This document shows positions 49,604 to 57,463 of a stretch of 64,000 nt of DNA, one piece after another. The notes beneath the pieces were generated by a model, which ran no database searches, had not been told where the DNA came from, and saw only the letters and a list, made by a program, of their open reading frames with translations. The translations under genes and the position numbers were made by a program. The first letter of the stretch is position 1. Every line of letters begins with the position of its first letter. Origin of the DNA: SpSt-501 sp037481615 (GTDB lineage: Bacteria > Desulfobacterota > Desulfobacteria > Desulfobacterales > SpSt-501); assembly GCA_037481615.1 (NCBI GenBank), contig JBBFLI010000013.1. One strand, given 5' to 3'.

Positions 49604-50519
49604 ATGAACCGGCCGTTGATTGTCCTGACCCACCGCGTTTTCCCCGAAACGCTGAAAACGCTCGGCGTCCACGGACGCGTGTGGAGCCCGGACGGGGAGA
49701 CGACGGCCGACCGCGGTATCCTCTCCGATCTCGCCCGCGAGGCCTCCGCGATGATGGTCTTCCTGCCGGGCAGAATCGATCAAGGCTTCCTCGAGCGTTG
49801 CCCGCGTCTGCGGATCGCGGCCTGCGGCCAAAGGGTATGACGACGTCGGCGTGGAGGCCTGCACCCGCCGCGGCATCTGGGTGACCATCGTGCCCGATCT
49901 CCTGCCCGCGCCCACCGCGGACCTTGCCATGGGGCTTCTCCTCGCGTTGACGCGAAAGATCCTGGGCGGCGATCGTTTCGACCGCTCCGGCCGTTTCCGG
50001 GGGTGGCGCCCTGAACTTTACGGTATGGGCCTGGGAGGGAAAACCTCCGGCAACGTCGGCTGCGGCGCGGTCGGGAGGCGGATCGCAACTCGGCTGAACG
50101 GATTCGGGGTGAAGGTTCTCGGTTTCGACACCGATGCCGCGAGCTCGGCAGGGCTTCCTTTCATCTTCCGGGGAAGGAGGCCATCGGCCGCATGAAACCT
50201 GGGGCCTGTCTCGTCAACGCGGGCCGAGGCTCGGTGGTGGATGAACAGGCCGTGGCCGAGGCCTTGCAGACCGGCAGGCTTGGCGGGTACGCGGCCGATG
50301 TCTTTGAAATGGAGGACCTCTTCGATCCCCGGGCACCCCGCGTCCATCCCTTCCGCGCTCTTGCTGGACACCGCCCGCACGGTCTTCACCCCGCACCGGG
50401 GATCGGCGGTGGTGGAGGCGCGCCTGGCGATCGAGATGGCCGCGGCGGCGAACATCATCGATGTGCTGGAGGGCCGCCCGCTGCGGGATGCCATCGACCG
50501 CCCGCAGCCCCGCCGATGA
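49604..50519 (+). pseudogene. ptxD: ptxD remnant: NAD-dependent phosphite dehydrogenase
   Basis: Read across three frames the protein follows PtxD closely. It opens PLIVLTHRVFPETL and has MMVFLPGRID, then (after a shift at about 49825) KGYDDVGVEACTRRG, VPDLLPAPTADLAMGLLLAL and the nucleotide motif GCGAVGRR. About 30 residues are then missing around 50150-50180. MKPGACLVNAGRGSVVDE, LGGYAADVFEMEDL and (after a shift near 50335) TARTVFTPHRGSAVVEARLA follow. The catalytic Lys, Arg, Glu and His of PtxD are all recognisable (KGYDD, GRGSVVDE, DVFEMED, TPHRGSAV). FEMED plus TPHxGSAV favours PtxD over generic D-2-hydroxyacid dehydrogenases. With the shifts and the deletion it is not functional as written. 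Confidence 0.78.
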
Positions 50520-50626
50520 CCGCCGCTTTCGACCCCTTCTGCGGAAACATCCGCGGAACCCGGGGCCATCGATCGGGCTCGACCGGCCGCGCGTGGCGGG
50601 GAACCCCAATCCGGGGACAACGACAT

Positions 50627-52492
50627 TTAAGTGATATCTGAATGGACGTCCCCTAAAAGGGGCTCAAAGGGGCGGGTGCGGCTGACCTGCGGGTTGAGTT
50701 CTTTTTGCAGCCTGTGCTTGAGCCGGAAGCGGTTCCAGTACGTGAAAGGCGGTCGGGCGACCTTTGCGCCCCCGCTCAGGGCCGCCTCGGGCCGGTAAAG
50801 CAGATCGACCAAGTGGATCGCCGGGGTCAGCCGGCTCAAGAAACCGGTGCAGCCGGCACAGTAGGCTACCAGAAGGCGGCCGTCGGCCTCCTGCCGTCGC
50901 AGCGCGCCCCAGGCTCGGGCGAATTCCGGCTTCACGAACCCCACCATGCCGCCTTCCCCACAGCAGACCGTCCGACGGCCGCGGTGCCTCATCTCGGCGA
51001 TCCTCATGCCCCTCTCCGCCAGCAGGCCCCGGACGGCACTCTGGACCTCGCGTTCGTGGCGCAAGGCACAGGGGTCGTGCACCGCGACCTCCCGGACGTT
51101 CAGCTGGGCCTGGGGGATCAAACGGTGGGCCTGGATGAACTCGTAGGCGGTCTCTACGAGGAACCCCTTCCCGTACTGCTTGAAAATCTTGAAACAGTTG
51201 GGGCAGGCGACGAGGATCCGCCGGATTCCCTGCCGGAATAGGAATCCGGCCATTTCGCCGAAGACGGACTCGAAATAGCGCTGGCGCCCGAGGTCGTGGG
51301 AGGGTTTGGTGCAGCAGTCGAGCACGATGCCGAGCGCGGGAACCGCGTTGCGCAGGTCCTGGAAAAGGCGCCAGGTCATCTCCGGCCGGCTCCCGGGGAG
51401 GGCACAGCCGGGGAAGAAGACCGTGTCGGATCCTTCCGGCAGTCCATACCAGGAAAACCACGGCGAGGTGCCCCGCTTCTCGTAGCCGAGAATCGCCCGG
51501 TAAGGACTCTCATCGAAATGGCCCTCGGCGACATGCCGCCGGCGGATTTCCAGGAAAAGCCGCGACGGGTCGAGCTTTTCCGGGCAGACGGCGCCGCAGA
51601 GGCCGCAAAGGCTGCATTCGTAGGCGATCGGCTGGTGCCGCGGGCGGGTGAAGTCGAAACCGGAGACGATCGCCTTGGGGGTCCCGTGGCGGGAAAGGAA
51701 GGCGCACTCGCGGACGCAAGCGCCGCATTCGGTGCAGCGCTCCCGGATGAGCGCGGAATCGGAACCCGGCGGCGGCGGCGCGGGGAAAACGGCGGCCCTC
51801 TCCCTGCGAGACCGCTTCCGGTAGAACTGCAGCAGCCGGCGTACCCCCAGCGGGAGCAACCCGATCAGGGCGAAGGAAACGATCAGGCCGGGGGAGTAAA
51901 TGTCGGAGGGCGATTCGATCCGGCCGAGCCGGCTGCCTGCGTTCACGAAAACGGCGGTGCCCGGGAGCATCCCGAGCTGAGAGACCCAGTAGAAGGTGGT
52001 CAAGCGGATCGGGGTCAGACCCATGACCAGGTTGATGACGAAGAAGGGGATGACCGGGATCAGGCGAAGGGAGAAAAGATAGAATGCGCCCTCTTCGTCG
52101 ATTCCGGCATTCACCCGTTTTAGGTTTTCGCCGAACCGGCGCTGCACCCAGTCGCGCAGGAGATAGCGCGAGAGGGCGCAGGCCAGGGTGGCGCCGATCG
52201 AGCTCGCAAACGAGATGAGAATCGTACCCGCGATGACCCCGAAGAGAGCGCCGGCCGCAAGCCCCAGAACCGCGGCCCCCGGCAGGTTGAGCGCGACCAC
52301 GGGGATGTAGAATGCGGCGAAGACGGCGATCATCGCGGCCGGCTGCCGGGCATAAAGCTCCTGCAGGCGCGCTTGGTGCGCCTTGATGCTCTCCAAGGAC
52401 AGCTCCTGGTGCAACCCGGCGGAAAAAAAGAGAGCCACAAGCAATAAAATTCCACCGAGCAAAAGGATTCGACTATTTACTGAAAGCTTCAT
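50627..52492 (-). CDS. TVP38/TMEM64 (VTT) membrane domain fused to Fe-S/CCG-domain reductase
   Basis: A 621-residue fusion. Residues 1 to about 235 are a VTT/DedA-like membrane protein (FYIPVVALNLPGAAVLGLAAG, LRLIPVIPFFVINLVMG). After a basic linker comes a HdrC/GlpC-type 4Fe-4S pair (CTECGACVRECAFL near 270 and CSLCGLCGAVCPEK near 315). Two CCG-type Cys regions follow: FFPGCALPGSRPEM with LDCCTKPSH and CPNC, then HDPCALRH, CCGEGG and CAGC. This looks like a membrane-anchored oxidoreductase passing electrons to a disulfide or quinone. It is the last gene of the ABC operon and overlaps it by 20 bases. The C-terminal tail (LLGDVHSDIT) is encoded by the repeat at 50641. Confidence 0.8.
   Translation of the reverse strand: MKLSVNSRILLLGGILLLVALFFSAGLHQELSLESIKAHQARLQELYARQPAAMIAVFAAFYIPVVALNLPGAAVLGLAAGALFGVIAGTILISFASSIGATLACALSRYLLRDWVQRRFGENLKRVNAGIDEEGAFYLFSLRLIPVIPFFVINLVMGLTPIRLTTFYWVSQLGMLPGTAVFVNAGSRLGRIESPSDIYSPGLIVSFALIGLLPLGVRRLLQFYRKRSRRERAAVFPAPPPPGSDSALIRERCTECGACVRECAFLSRHGTPKAIVSGFDFTRPRHQPIAYECSLCGLCGAVCPEKLDPSRLFLEIRRRHVAEGHFDESPYRAILGYEKRGTSPWFSWYGLPEGSDTVFFPGCALPGSRPEMTWRLFQDLRNAVPALGIVLDCCTKPSHDLGRQRYFESVFGEMAGFLFRQGIRRILVACPNCFKIFKQYGKGFLVETAYEFIQAHRLIPQAQLNVREVAVHDPCALRHEREVQSAVRGLLAERGMRIAEMRHRGRRTVCCGEGGMVGFVKPEFARAWGALRRQEADGRLLVAYCAGCTGFLSRLTPAIHLVDLLYRPEAALSGGAKVARPPFTYWNRFRLKHRLQKELNPQVSRTRPFEPLLGDVHSDIT
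50641..50652 (+). repeat. Direct repeat AATGGACGTCCC, left copy
   Basis: Twelve bases identical to 57441-57452 in the same orientation, 6,800 bp apart. Each is preceded by GATA eight bases upstream. The left copy continues into CCCCTAAAAGGGG, a small hairpin. The pair brackets the rhodanese-desulfidase-ABC operon. Confidence 0.7.
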
Positions 52493-53492
52493 AGGCTTTT
52501 TTGACGAATGACATGTCATAGACCTCAGCGTAAGGGATGTCCCGGTCAATGATTCCCGCTGCCCGGCAGAAGGATACGATGGTTTTGTGCCCTTCTTCGG
52601 TGATCAGCCCGTCCTTTGAAAGGGATGGCCGCAGGTAGCCGATCGAGTCAGCCGATATACTCCCCGCCGGAAACAGAGGCAGGGCTTTCGCAGCAGCTTC
52701 CTCATTGCTGCTACGCTGCAGCCAGATCATGGCCCGGACAACGGCGTTGACAAATTTCTGTATGGTTTCACGATTTTCTATTATAAAACGCTTCGTACCA
52801 GTGATAATGGTGGATTCGTACCGGGTGGTTCCGTAAATGGCCATGTGTTGTTTCGGGTCTGACACATCCACCAAAATATTGGCCTTGATGGCGGCTGCCT
52901 CTTTTTTTGCTGTAGACCGAAGGTAGGAAGCATCGATGTGGCCTTTTTCCAGGGCTGCCAGAGAAGCCCCGTATTCCATCTGCGCCCATTTGACATCCGT
53001 ATCTTTCATGCCTTCTTTTGCCAAAATCGACAGGACAAAGGAATGCGGGGCAGAGCCGGGGGCTCCGGCAAAAATGGTTTTGCCTTTGAGCTGCTTGACC
53101 TCTTTAATGGATGGGGCGCTGATAAACATATAAGGCTTGCTGGTGAGGGTTGACATGATGATGAGGGATTCGAGTCCCTTGGCTTGGGCACGGAATACCG
53201 GTTCCGTACTCAGCATGGTCAAATCGGCGCTGCCGGCATGCATGCCCTGGAATGCCACCGGCCCGTCCTTGGTTGTAATGAACTGGACCTCCAGACCCTC
53301 TTCTTTGTAATATCCAAGGCTTTCCGCTAGGTATGCAGGCAGCCAGAATTCACTGCGCAATTCGGCTACGACCAGCCTGGTCAGTTTACCGCCTCCCTCT
53401 TTCCGGCCCTTTTCAGATGCGGCGGCACCTGCTGCAATCATCATCATTGCCAAGAAACCCGCCACCATCAGGTTGATAGTCCTGTTTTTCAT
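52473..53492 (-). CDS. ABC transporter substrate-binding protein, NMT1/SsuA/TauA type
   Basis: A 339-residue periplasmic protein with a signal peptide (LMVAGFLAMMMIAAGAAAS). It opens the mature domain with LVVAELRSEFWLPAYLAESLGYYKEEGLEV and has STEPVFRAQAKGLESL and LKGKTIFAGAPGSAPHSF. Relatives bind sulfonates, taurine, thiamine precursors and nitrate-like anions; the ligand here is unknown. GC content is visibly lower than in the flanking chromosome. It follows the permease by 70 bases. The operon context (a desulfidase and a rhodanese) suggests a sulfur-containing ligand. Confidence 0.85.
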   Translation of the reverse strand: MKNRTINLMVAGFLAMMMIAAGAAASEKGRKEGGGKLTRLVVAELRSEFWLPAYLAESLGYYKEEGLEVQFITTKDGPVAFQGMHAGSADLTMLSTEPVFRAQAKGLESLIIMSTLTSKPYMFISAPSIKEVKQLKGKTIFAGAPGSAPHSFVLSILAKEGMKDTDVKWAQMEYGASLAALEKGHIDASYLRSTAKKEAAAIKANILVDVSDPKQHMAIYGTTRYESTIITGTKRFIIENRETIQKFVNAVVRAMIWLQRSSNEEAAAKALPLFPAGSISADSIGYLRPSLSKDGLITEEGHKTIVSFCRAAGIIDRDIPYAEVYDMSFVKKAYEAFSK

Positions 53493-53562
53493 TCCTTTAA
53501 CCCTCCTTGCTTTATTGGTTTGCCGTATCAGAAAGGCATTGCCTGTTTTCAGACGGCCTAGC

Positions 53563-54363
53563 TCACAGGGTACCGCTGTAGTCTAAAGGCGGCCGCCATC
53601 GGAGCAGTCTTTTTTCTAAATGCTTCAGTCCCATATTGAACAGAATCCCGATGAGAAAGAGGATGAAGATACAGGACATTACCCGATCGACTTGGAAAAA
53701 GGAGGTCGCAGAGGATATCACCCATCCCAGGCCGGCACTAGCTCCCATGTACTCCCCAACGATGGCGCCGATCAGGGATGCACCCAGCCCTCCCCGGACC
53801 CCTGCCAGAATCCAGGGAACGCAGGAGGGCAAAATAACCTTGCGAATGATCTGCAGCCGGGTCGCGCCCATGAGCCGGACTGATATCAGAATATTGCGAT
53901 CCACACTCTTGATCCCGCCGAAGGTGCTGAAAAAGACCAGGAAGAATACCAGCAGGCCGGACAGGATGACCTTGGATTCAATGCCCAGGCCGAACCAGAG
54001 CACAAAGATGGGGGCCAGGGCCAGTTTGGGTATGCCGTATAATGCGGTGATAAAGGGCTCGATCACTTTTCCGACAAAATCAAACAGGCCCAAGAAAAAG
54101 GCCGCTGCTATGCCGGCCAAGGTTCCGAACAGCAGTCCCCAGAGGGCTTCGCTCAGCGTAACCCCGGTATGCTTCAAGAGACCGCCGCTTTTAAAAAAAG
54201 TCGGCAGGTCCATAAGGATCCGGCTGGGCTGGCTGCTGTAAAACGGATTCAACAATCCGGTTGCGGCAAGGATTTCCCAGATCCCCATCAGCAGCAGGAA
54301 AAGCGATGCCCGAAAGATGATCTGAAGGCTTCTGCCGTATTTCCCGTTGCCATATGAGTTCAT
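53563..54363 (-). CDS. ABC transporter permease, SsuC/TauC type
   Basis: A 266-residue membrane protein with six or so helices. It has FGTLAGIAAAFFLGL, IPKLALAPIFVLWFGLG, and the EAA-like loop FGGIKSVDRNILISVRLMGATRLQIIRKVILPSC, followed by GVRGGLGASLIGAIVGEYMG. It forms the channel for the neighbouring binding protein. Its ATG overlaps the ATPase stop by one base, so the two are coupled. Low-GC block. Confidence 0.88.
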   Translation of the reverse strand: MNSYGNGKYGRSLQIIFRASLFLLLMGIWEILAATGLLNPFYSSQPSRILMDLPTFFKSGGLLKHTGVTLSEALWGLLFGTLAGIAAAFFLGLFDFVGKVIEPFITALYGIPKLALAPIFVLWFGLGIESKVILSGLLVFFLVFFSTFGGIKSVDRNILISVRLMGATRLQIIRKVILPSCVPWILAGVRGGLGASLIGAIVGEYMGASAGLGWVISSATSFFQVDRVMSCIFILFLIGILFNMGLKHLEKRLLRWRPPLDYSGTL

Positions 54364-55187
54364 TAAGCCCTCTGATTCTTTACCTCGTCCTTTAAATCGT
54401 CCCAGACCCGCCTTTGAAGGTCGATAAATGCGGGATCAAAGCGCAGCTCAGCTAAAGACCGAGGCCTTGGCAGGGTGACGACGTGTTCGGATTTGACCCT
54501 GGCCGGCCGGTTTGTAAGGATCAATACCCGGTCCGACAGCATGATCGCCTCCGTCAGGTCATGGGTTATGAACAGGACAGTTTTTCTCATGTCCTGCCAA
54601 AGAGAGAGAATATAGGATTGCAGCATTTCCCGTGTGAAGACATCTAAAGAAGCAAAGGGTTCATCCATGAAGATGATTTCAGGTTCTATCGCCAGAACCT
54701 TGATGATATCCACCCGTTTGCGCATCCCGCCGGACAGCTGATAGGGATAGACCTGCTCAAATCCGGCAAGATCCGCCTGCCGGATGAGAGCCAGGGCTTT
54801 TTCCCGACGTTCTGCGGCCGGAATTCGCCGGACTTCCATGCCCAGTTCGACATTGGACAGGGTGGTGCGCCACGGAAGCAGGGTGTCTGACTGAGAGATA
54901 TATCCGATCCGCGGGGTGATGCGATCAAGAACCTGTCCGTCCAATACGACCGACCCTGCCTGGGGTTTCAACAGACCGGACATGATGTTGAGGAGGGTGC
55001 TTTTGCCGCATCCACTGGGGCCGACGATGGAAACGAACTCACAGGGCCTGACGGAAAAGCTTACATTATTAATGACCGGCACCGGCCTTCCATTCTTTGA
55101 AGGATAGGCATAGCTCACACGGTTAACAATAAATTGGAATGCATTCCTGTCTGAAGCGGCTGATATGGAGCAAGGGGCCTGGTTCAC
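54363..55187 (-). CDS. ABC transporter ATP-binding protein, SsuB/TauB type
   Basis: A 274-residue ATPase with Walker A VGPSGCGKSTLLNIMSG near residue 58, Q-loop GYISQSDTLLPWRT, signature LSGGMRKRVDIIKVLAIEP, Walker B IIFMDEPFASLD and H-loop FITHDLTEAIML. It energises the permease. It overlaps the DUF169 gene by four bases (ATGA). The signature LSGGMRKRV with R and K is typical of the sulfonate/nitrate group. Confidence 0.9.
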   Translation of the reverse strand: MNQAPCSISAASDRNAFQFIVNRVSYAYPSKNGRPVPVINNVSFSVRPCEFVSIVGPSGCGKSTLLNIMSGLLKPQAGSVVLDGQVLDRITPRIGYISQSDTLLPWRTTLSNVELGMEVRRIPAAERREKALALIRQADLAGFEQVYPYQLSGGMRKRVDIIKVLAIEPEIIFMDEPFASLDVFTREMLQSYILSLWQDMRKTVLFITHDLTEAIMLSDRVLILTNRPARVKSEHVVTLPRPRSLAELRFDPAFIDLQRRVWDDLKDEVKNQRA

Positions 55188-56049
55188 GATTGCTTTTTAC
55201 CCTTCGGCTTCTTCTTTCGCTTAGGTGCCGTGTAATAAGTGCGGCCCATGGTAAAACCCGGGTCTCCAAAACCCTGACGGATGAGTGCCTGTCGAATCCG
55301 ATGCTTTTCCGGGTCAGAGACCAGGGCATCCGCTGTTTTCAGAAGCCCTTCCACCGTTTTTTCAAACCGGTGGAAGGGCATGCCCAAGGCCATTTCATAA
55401 GGCTTCCACCTTGCAAGATAACGGGTCCCGGAGCACAGAAGGGACAGGTTCATCCGGCCGGATTCAAAGGGATGAGAGGTGCATTCGACGCAGACCCCTG
55501 GTTTCCGGTCATTCTGAAATCAGACAAGCAGCCGTGGTTGCAGGTGTATCCCTGAACCACCCGCATGGCATTCAGGGGGTCTGCCGCCGGTGTCACCACA
55601 TCTGGAGGCCCATCCCGGTAATCTTCTAAAGGCCTCGCCATGACTCCGTGGCAGGACCTGCGACACAAGGTCACGCACGCAGCCACCTGCCGGCTGGTTT
55701 CAAGGTCCTGGTAGAGCCCGAAACGATTGAACCGCTCGCCGGTTGTGTACTCCGGCCCGGGGGCCTCAAAACCCAGAGCCCGGCTGCCCCCGTTGCATCC
55801 TGAAAATTCGCGGGAGAGCTTCAGGCTCCGGCCTGACATGGCTGACCGGACCACGACACAATAGGCGACCTTTGCCTTCATATCTCTGGCCGGCATTTCC
55901 CCATACTCCCTTTCTGTGCGCGCAAACCGGATGCCGACTATTCGGCGCCTCAGCGTCAGCAGGGCATAGGTTTTCCCAGCCAGTTGGGATGCGATGTCGT
56001 ACCCTCGTTCTTCACCTGTTGGGTATGGTTTCCAGAAATCCGGTTTCAC
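55184..56049 (-). pseudogene. DUF169 protein, one-base frameshift
   Basis: DUF169 (COG2043) proteins are Cys-containing proteins of unknown function. The first frame (56049 to about 55498) has KAKVAYCVVVRSAMSGRSLKL, REFSGCNGGSRALGFE, GLYQDLETSRQVA, PDVVTPAADPLNAMRVVQGY and MTGNQG. It then runs off into a non-homologous tail. The next frame supplies VCVECTSHPFESGRMNLSL and LLCSGTRYLARWKPYEMALGMP. Adding one G at the C run 55495-55498 (plus strand) joins them into a normal protein of about 288 residues. Either a sequencing error or a recent inactivation. Tightly packed between the desulfidase and ATPase genes. Confidence 0.78.
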
Positions 56050-56549
56050 TAAGGGTCGTTTTCACTGATGGCCTCAAACGGGATGGACAGGCTTTGAGCT
56101 TCCAACATGGCGGCAAGCGTTCGGATGAACACCCCCGGCTCATTGATTTCCTGAGGATCAGGAACCTGCTCCCGGCCAATCATGCCGCCGCAGTACCCGG
56201 TGCAGGTGCGTCGGACGCCGCAGCTGGGGCTTCCGTCCACGCCGATAACCGCCTCAACCCGATAGCCGTTGTGGACATAGTCCGTTATCTGGTCCACATA
56301 GGGTGTCAGGATGGCGGTGCAATGCCTACGGTAATAGGGCGTGTCATATTGATCCCTTGTCATTCCCCATCTCTTTAGACCCAGAAAAGTCAGCTCGGGG
56401 CATGGCAGCTGGATAATGCCCGTGCCTGCGGAAAGATATTTCTTTACTACCCTCTCGAGAGCACCGGCATAGAATGCCAGCCCCATGATTTTGGAGTTGA
56501 CGTTCAGGATACAGTGGCACATCAGGACGATTCTTCGGCTTCGGTTCAT
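56049..56549 (-). CDS. TudS-related putative desulfidase (CD3072-like)
   Basis: A 166-residue protein resembling the DUF523/TudS group, in which thiouracil desulfurase uses a 4Fe-4S cluster to strip sulfur as sulfide. It has CHCILNVNSKIMG at the N-terminus, GIIQLPCPELTFLGLKRWGMTRDQYDTP in two conserved blocks, and GVDGSPSCGVRRTCTGYCGG. The Cys of LMCHC, of PSCG and of LPCPE are the candidate cluster ligands. It is the first gene of the low-GC operon, 43 bases after the rhodanese gene, and its stop overlaps the next start. Substrate unknown; an imported thio-compound is a reasonable guess. Confidence 0.78.
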   Translation of the reverse strand: MNRSRRIVLMCHCILNVNSKIMGLAFYAGALERVVKKYLSAGTGIIQLPCPELTFLGLKRWGMTRDQYDTPYYRRHCTAILTPYVDQITDYVHNGYRVEAVIGVDGSPSCGVRRTCTGYCGGMIGREQVPDPQEINEPGVFIRTLAAMLEAQSLSIPFEAISENDP

Positions 56550-56592
56550 GACAGGCCTATTTTTTTAATTTTTTTGCGATGATATCGCCTGT

Positions 56593-57018
56593 TTACTTTT
56601 TCTCGGTGGCGTAGGGCCAGGCATCCATGCCTTTTTCGAGAATGATCAGACGTTTTTCCTCGACTCCCTTGGACTTGTAGAAATCGACGGTCTTCTTGGC
56701 TCCGCCGCCGCCGCGCGGGCAGACGATGATGACATCGTCCTTGGACGCCTGGATTTTCGGGAGCAGTCTCGCCAGCCGTGAGCGCTGCTCCTCGGTGTCG
56801 ACGGGGTAAGCGTTGGTCTCGATCGACCCCGGAATGTGACCCTTGGCGAACTGTTCCACCGGGCAGATGTCGACCAGGATCATCGGCTCCCTGGCGTCGA
56901 GCCGTTTTTGCAGCTCGGCGGCCGAAATGTAGTTGTAGCCACCGGATGAGGCCGCCCAGGAGACCGCCGTCAGGGCGAGGAAAACCATCGCGCAGAGCCC
57001 AAAACCTTTTTTCGCCAT
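56593..57018 (-). CDS. Exported rhodanese-like sulfurtransferase
   Basis: A 141-residue protein with a signal peptide (GLCAMVFLALTAVSWAASS) and one rhodanese domain. It has LQKRLDAREPMILVDICPVEQFAKGHIPGSIE and the active loop VCPRGGGGAKKTVDFYKSKG. The Cys is in place, but the loop CPRGGGGA is unusually Gly-rich. AGGAGG stands six bases before the ATG at 57018, which is chosen over an upstream ATG at 57039. It acts outside the cytoplasm. GC is higher than in the desulfidase operon behind it, from which it is separated by an A/T-rich 43-base gap. Confidence 0.85.
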   Translation of the reverse strand: MAKKGFGLCAMVFLALTAVSWAASSGGYNYISAAELQKRLDAREPMILVDICPVEQFAKGHIPGSIETNAYPVDTEEQRSRLARLLPKIQASKDDVIIVCPRGGGGAKKTVDFYKSKGVEEKRLIILEKGMDAWPYATEKK

Positions 57019-57440
57019 CACGAACCTCCTTTTGATCACTTGCAGGGTTGGGACACGGGATCGCCTTTGCCTGTTGCGGCTCGAGGCGGTGGGCGATCGA
57101 TTGGTGAAGCCGACTTGCGGATCAGGTTGGCGGGATGGGATGCAGGGTCACGGCAGAAGCGGAGAAAGCGGAGACGGCGTCCTGATCCTGCGCGCAGCTC
57201 ACCCGGATCGCGTTCGCAAGCCCCCCTCAGGTGAAGCCCCGGGAGCAGGTCATCGGGAAACCCTCCGCCGTCATGGCGGATCTCTAAATAACCATGCCGA
57301 ATCTGTCAAATCGTTATTTTCTATCGTTCGGTCCTCGCTTATGCAGTTCGCCGATCGTTCGAGAGCGGCCCCCGGACGATGCGGTCGGATCGCATGCCGC
57401 GGGTCCAGCAGGCCCGGCGGCGACGCGTTGATGATAAATA
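57019..57440. other. Intergenic stretch of about 420 bases without a recognisable gene
   Basis: Between the rhodanese and the right repeat copy I see no convincing gene on either strand. It contains the rhodanese ribosome site, a GC-rich part and an AT-rich patch near 57285-57325, which may carry a promoter for the rhodanese gene. No clear consensus was found. Confidence 0.5.
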
Positions 57441-57463
57441 AATGGACGTCCCTAGAATTCTAG
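57441..57463 (+). repeat. Direct repeat AATGGACGTCCC, right copy, with adjoining 12-bp palindrome
   Basis: 57441-57452 repeats 50641-50652 exactly. It runs into CTAGAATTCTAG (57452-57463), a perfect palindrome that also supplies the stop codon of the next minus-strand gene. Confidence 0.7.

Noticed and set aside
55184..55453. A separate 89-residue gene between the ABC ATPase and DUF169
   Set aside because: Its sequence is the missing C-terminal third of DUF169; it is the second half of the frameshifted gene, not an independent one.
57180..57330. A structured RNA or riboswitch upstream of the rhodanese gene
   Set aside because: The GC-rich part allows many pairings, but I could match no known riboswitch core, and the orientation of any leader is uncertain.
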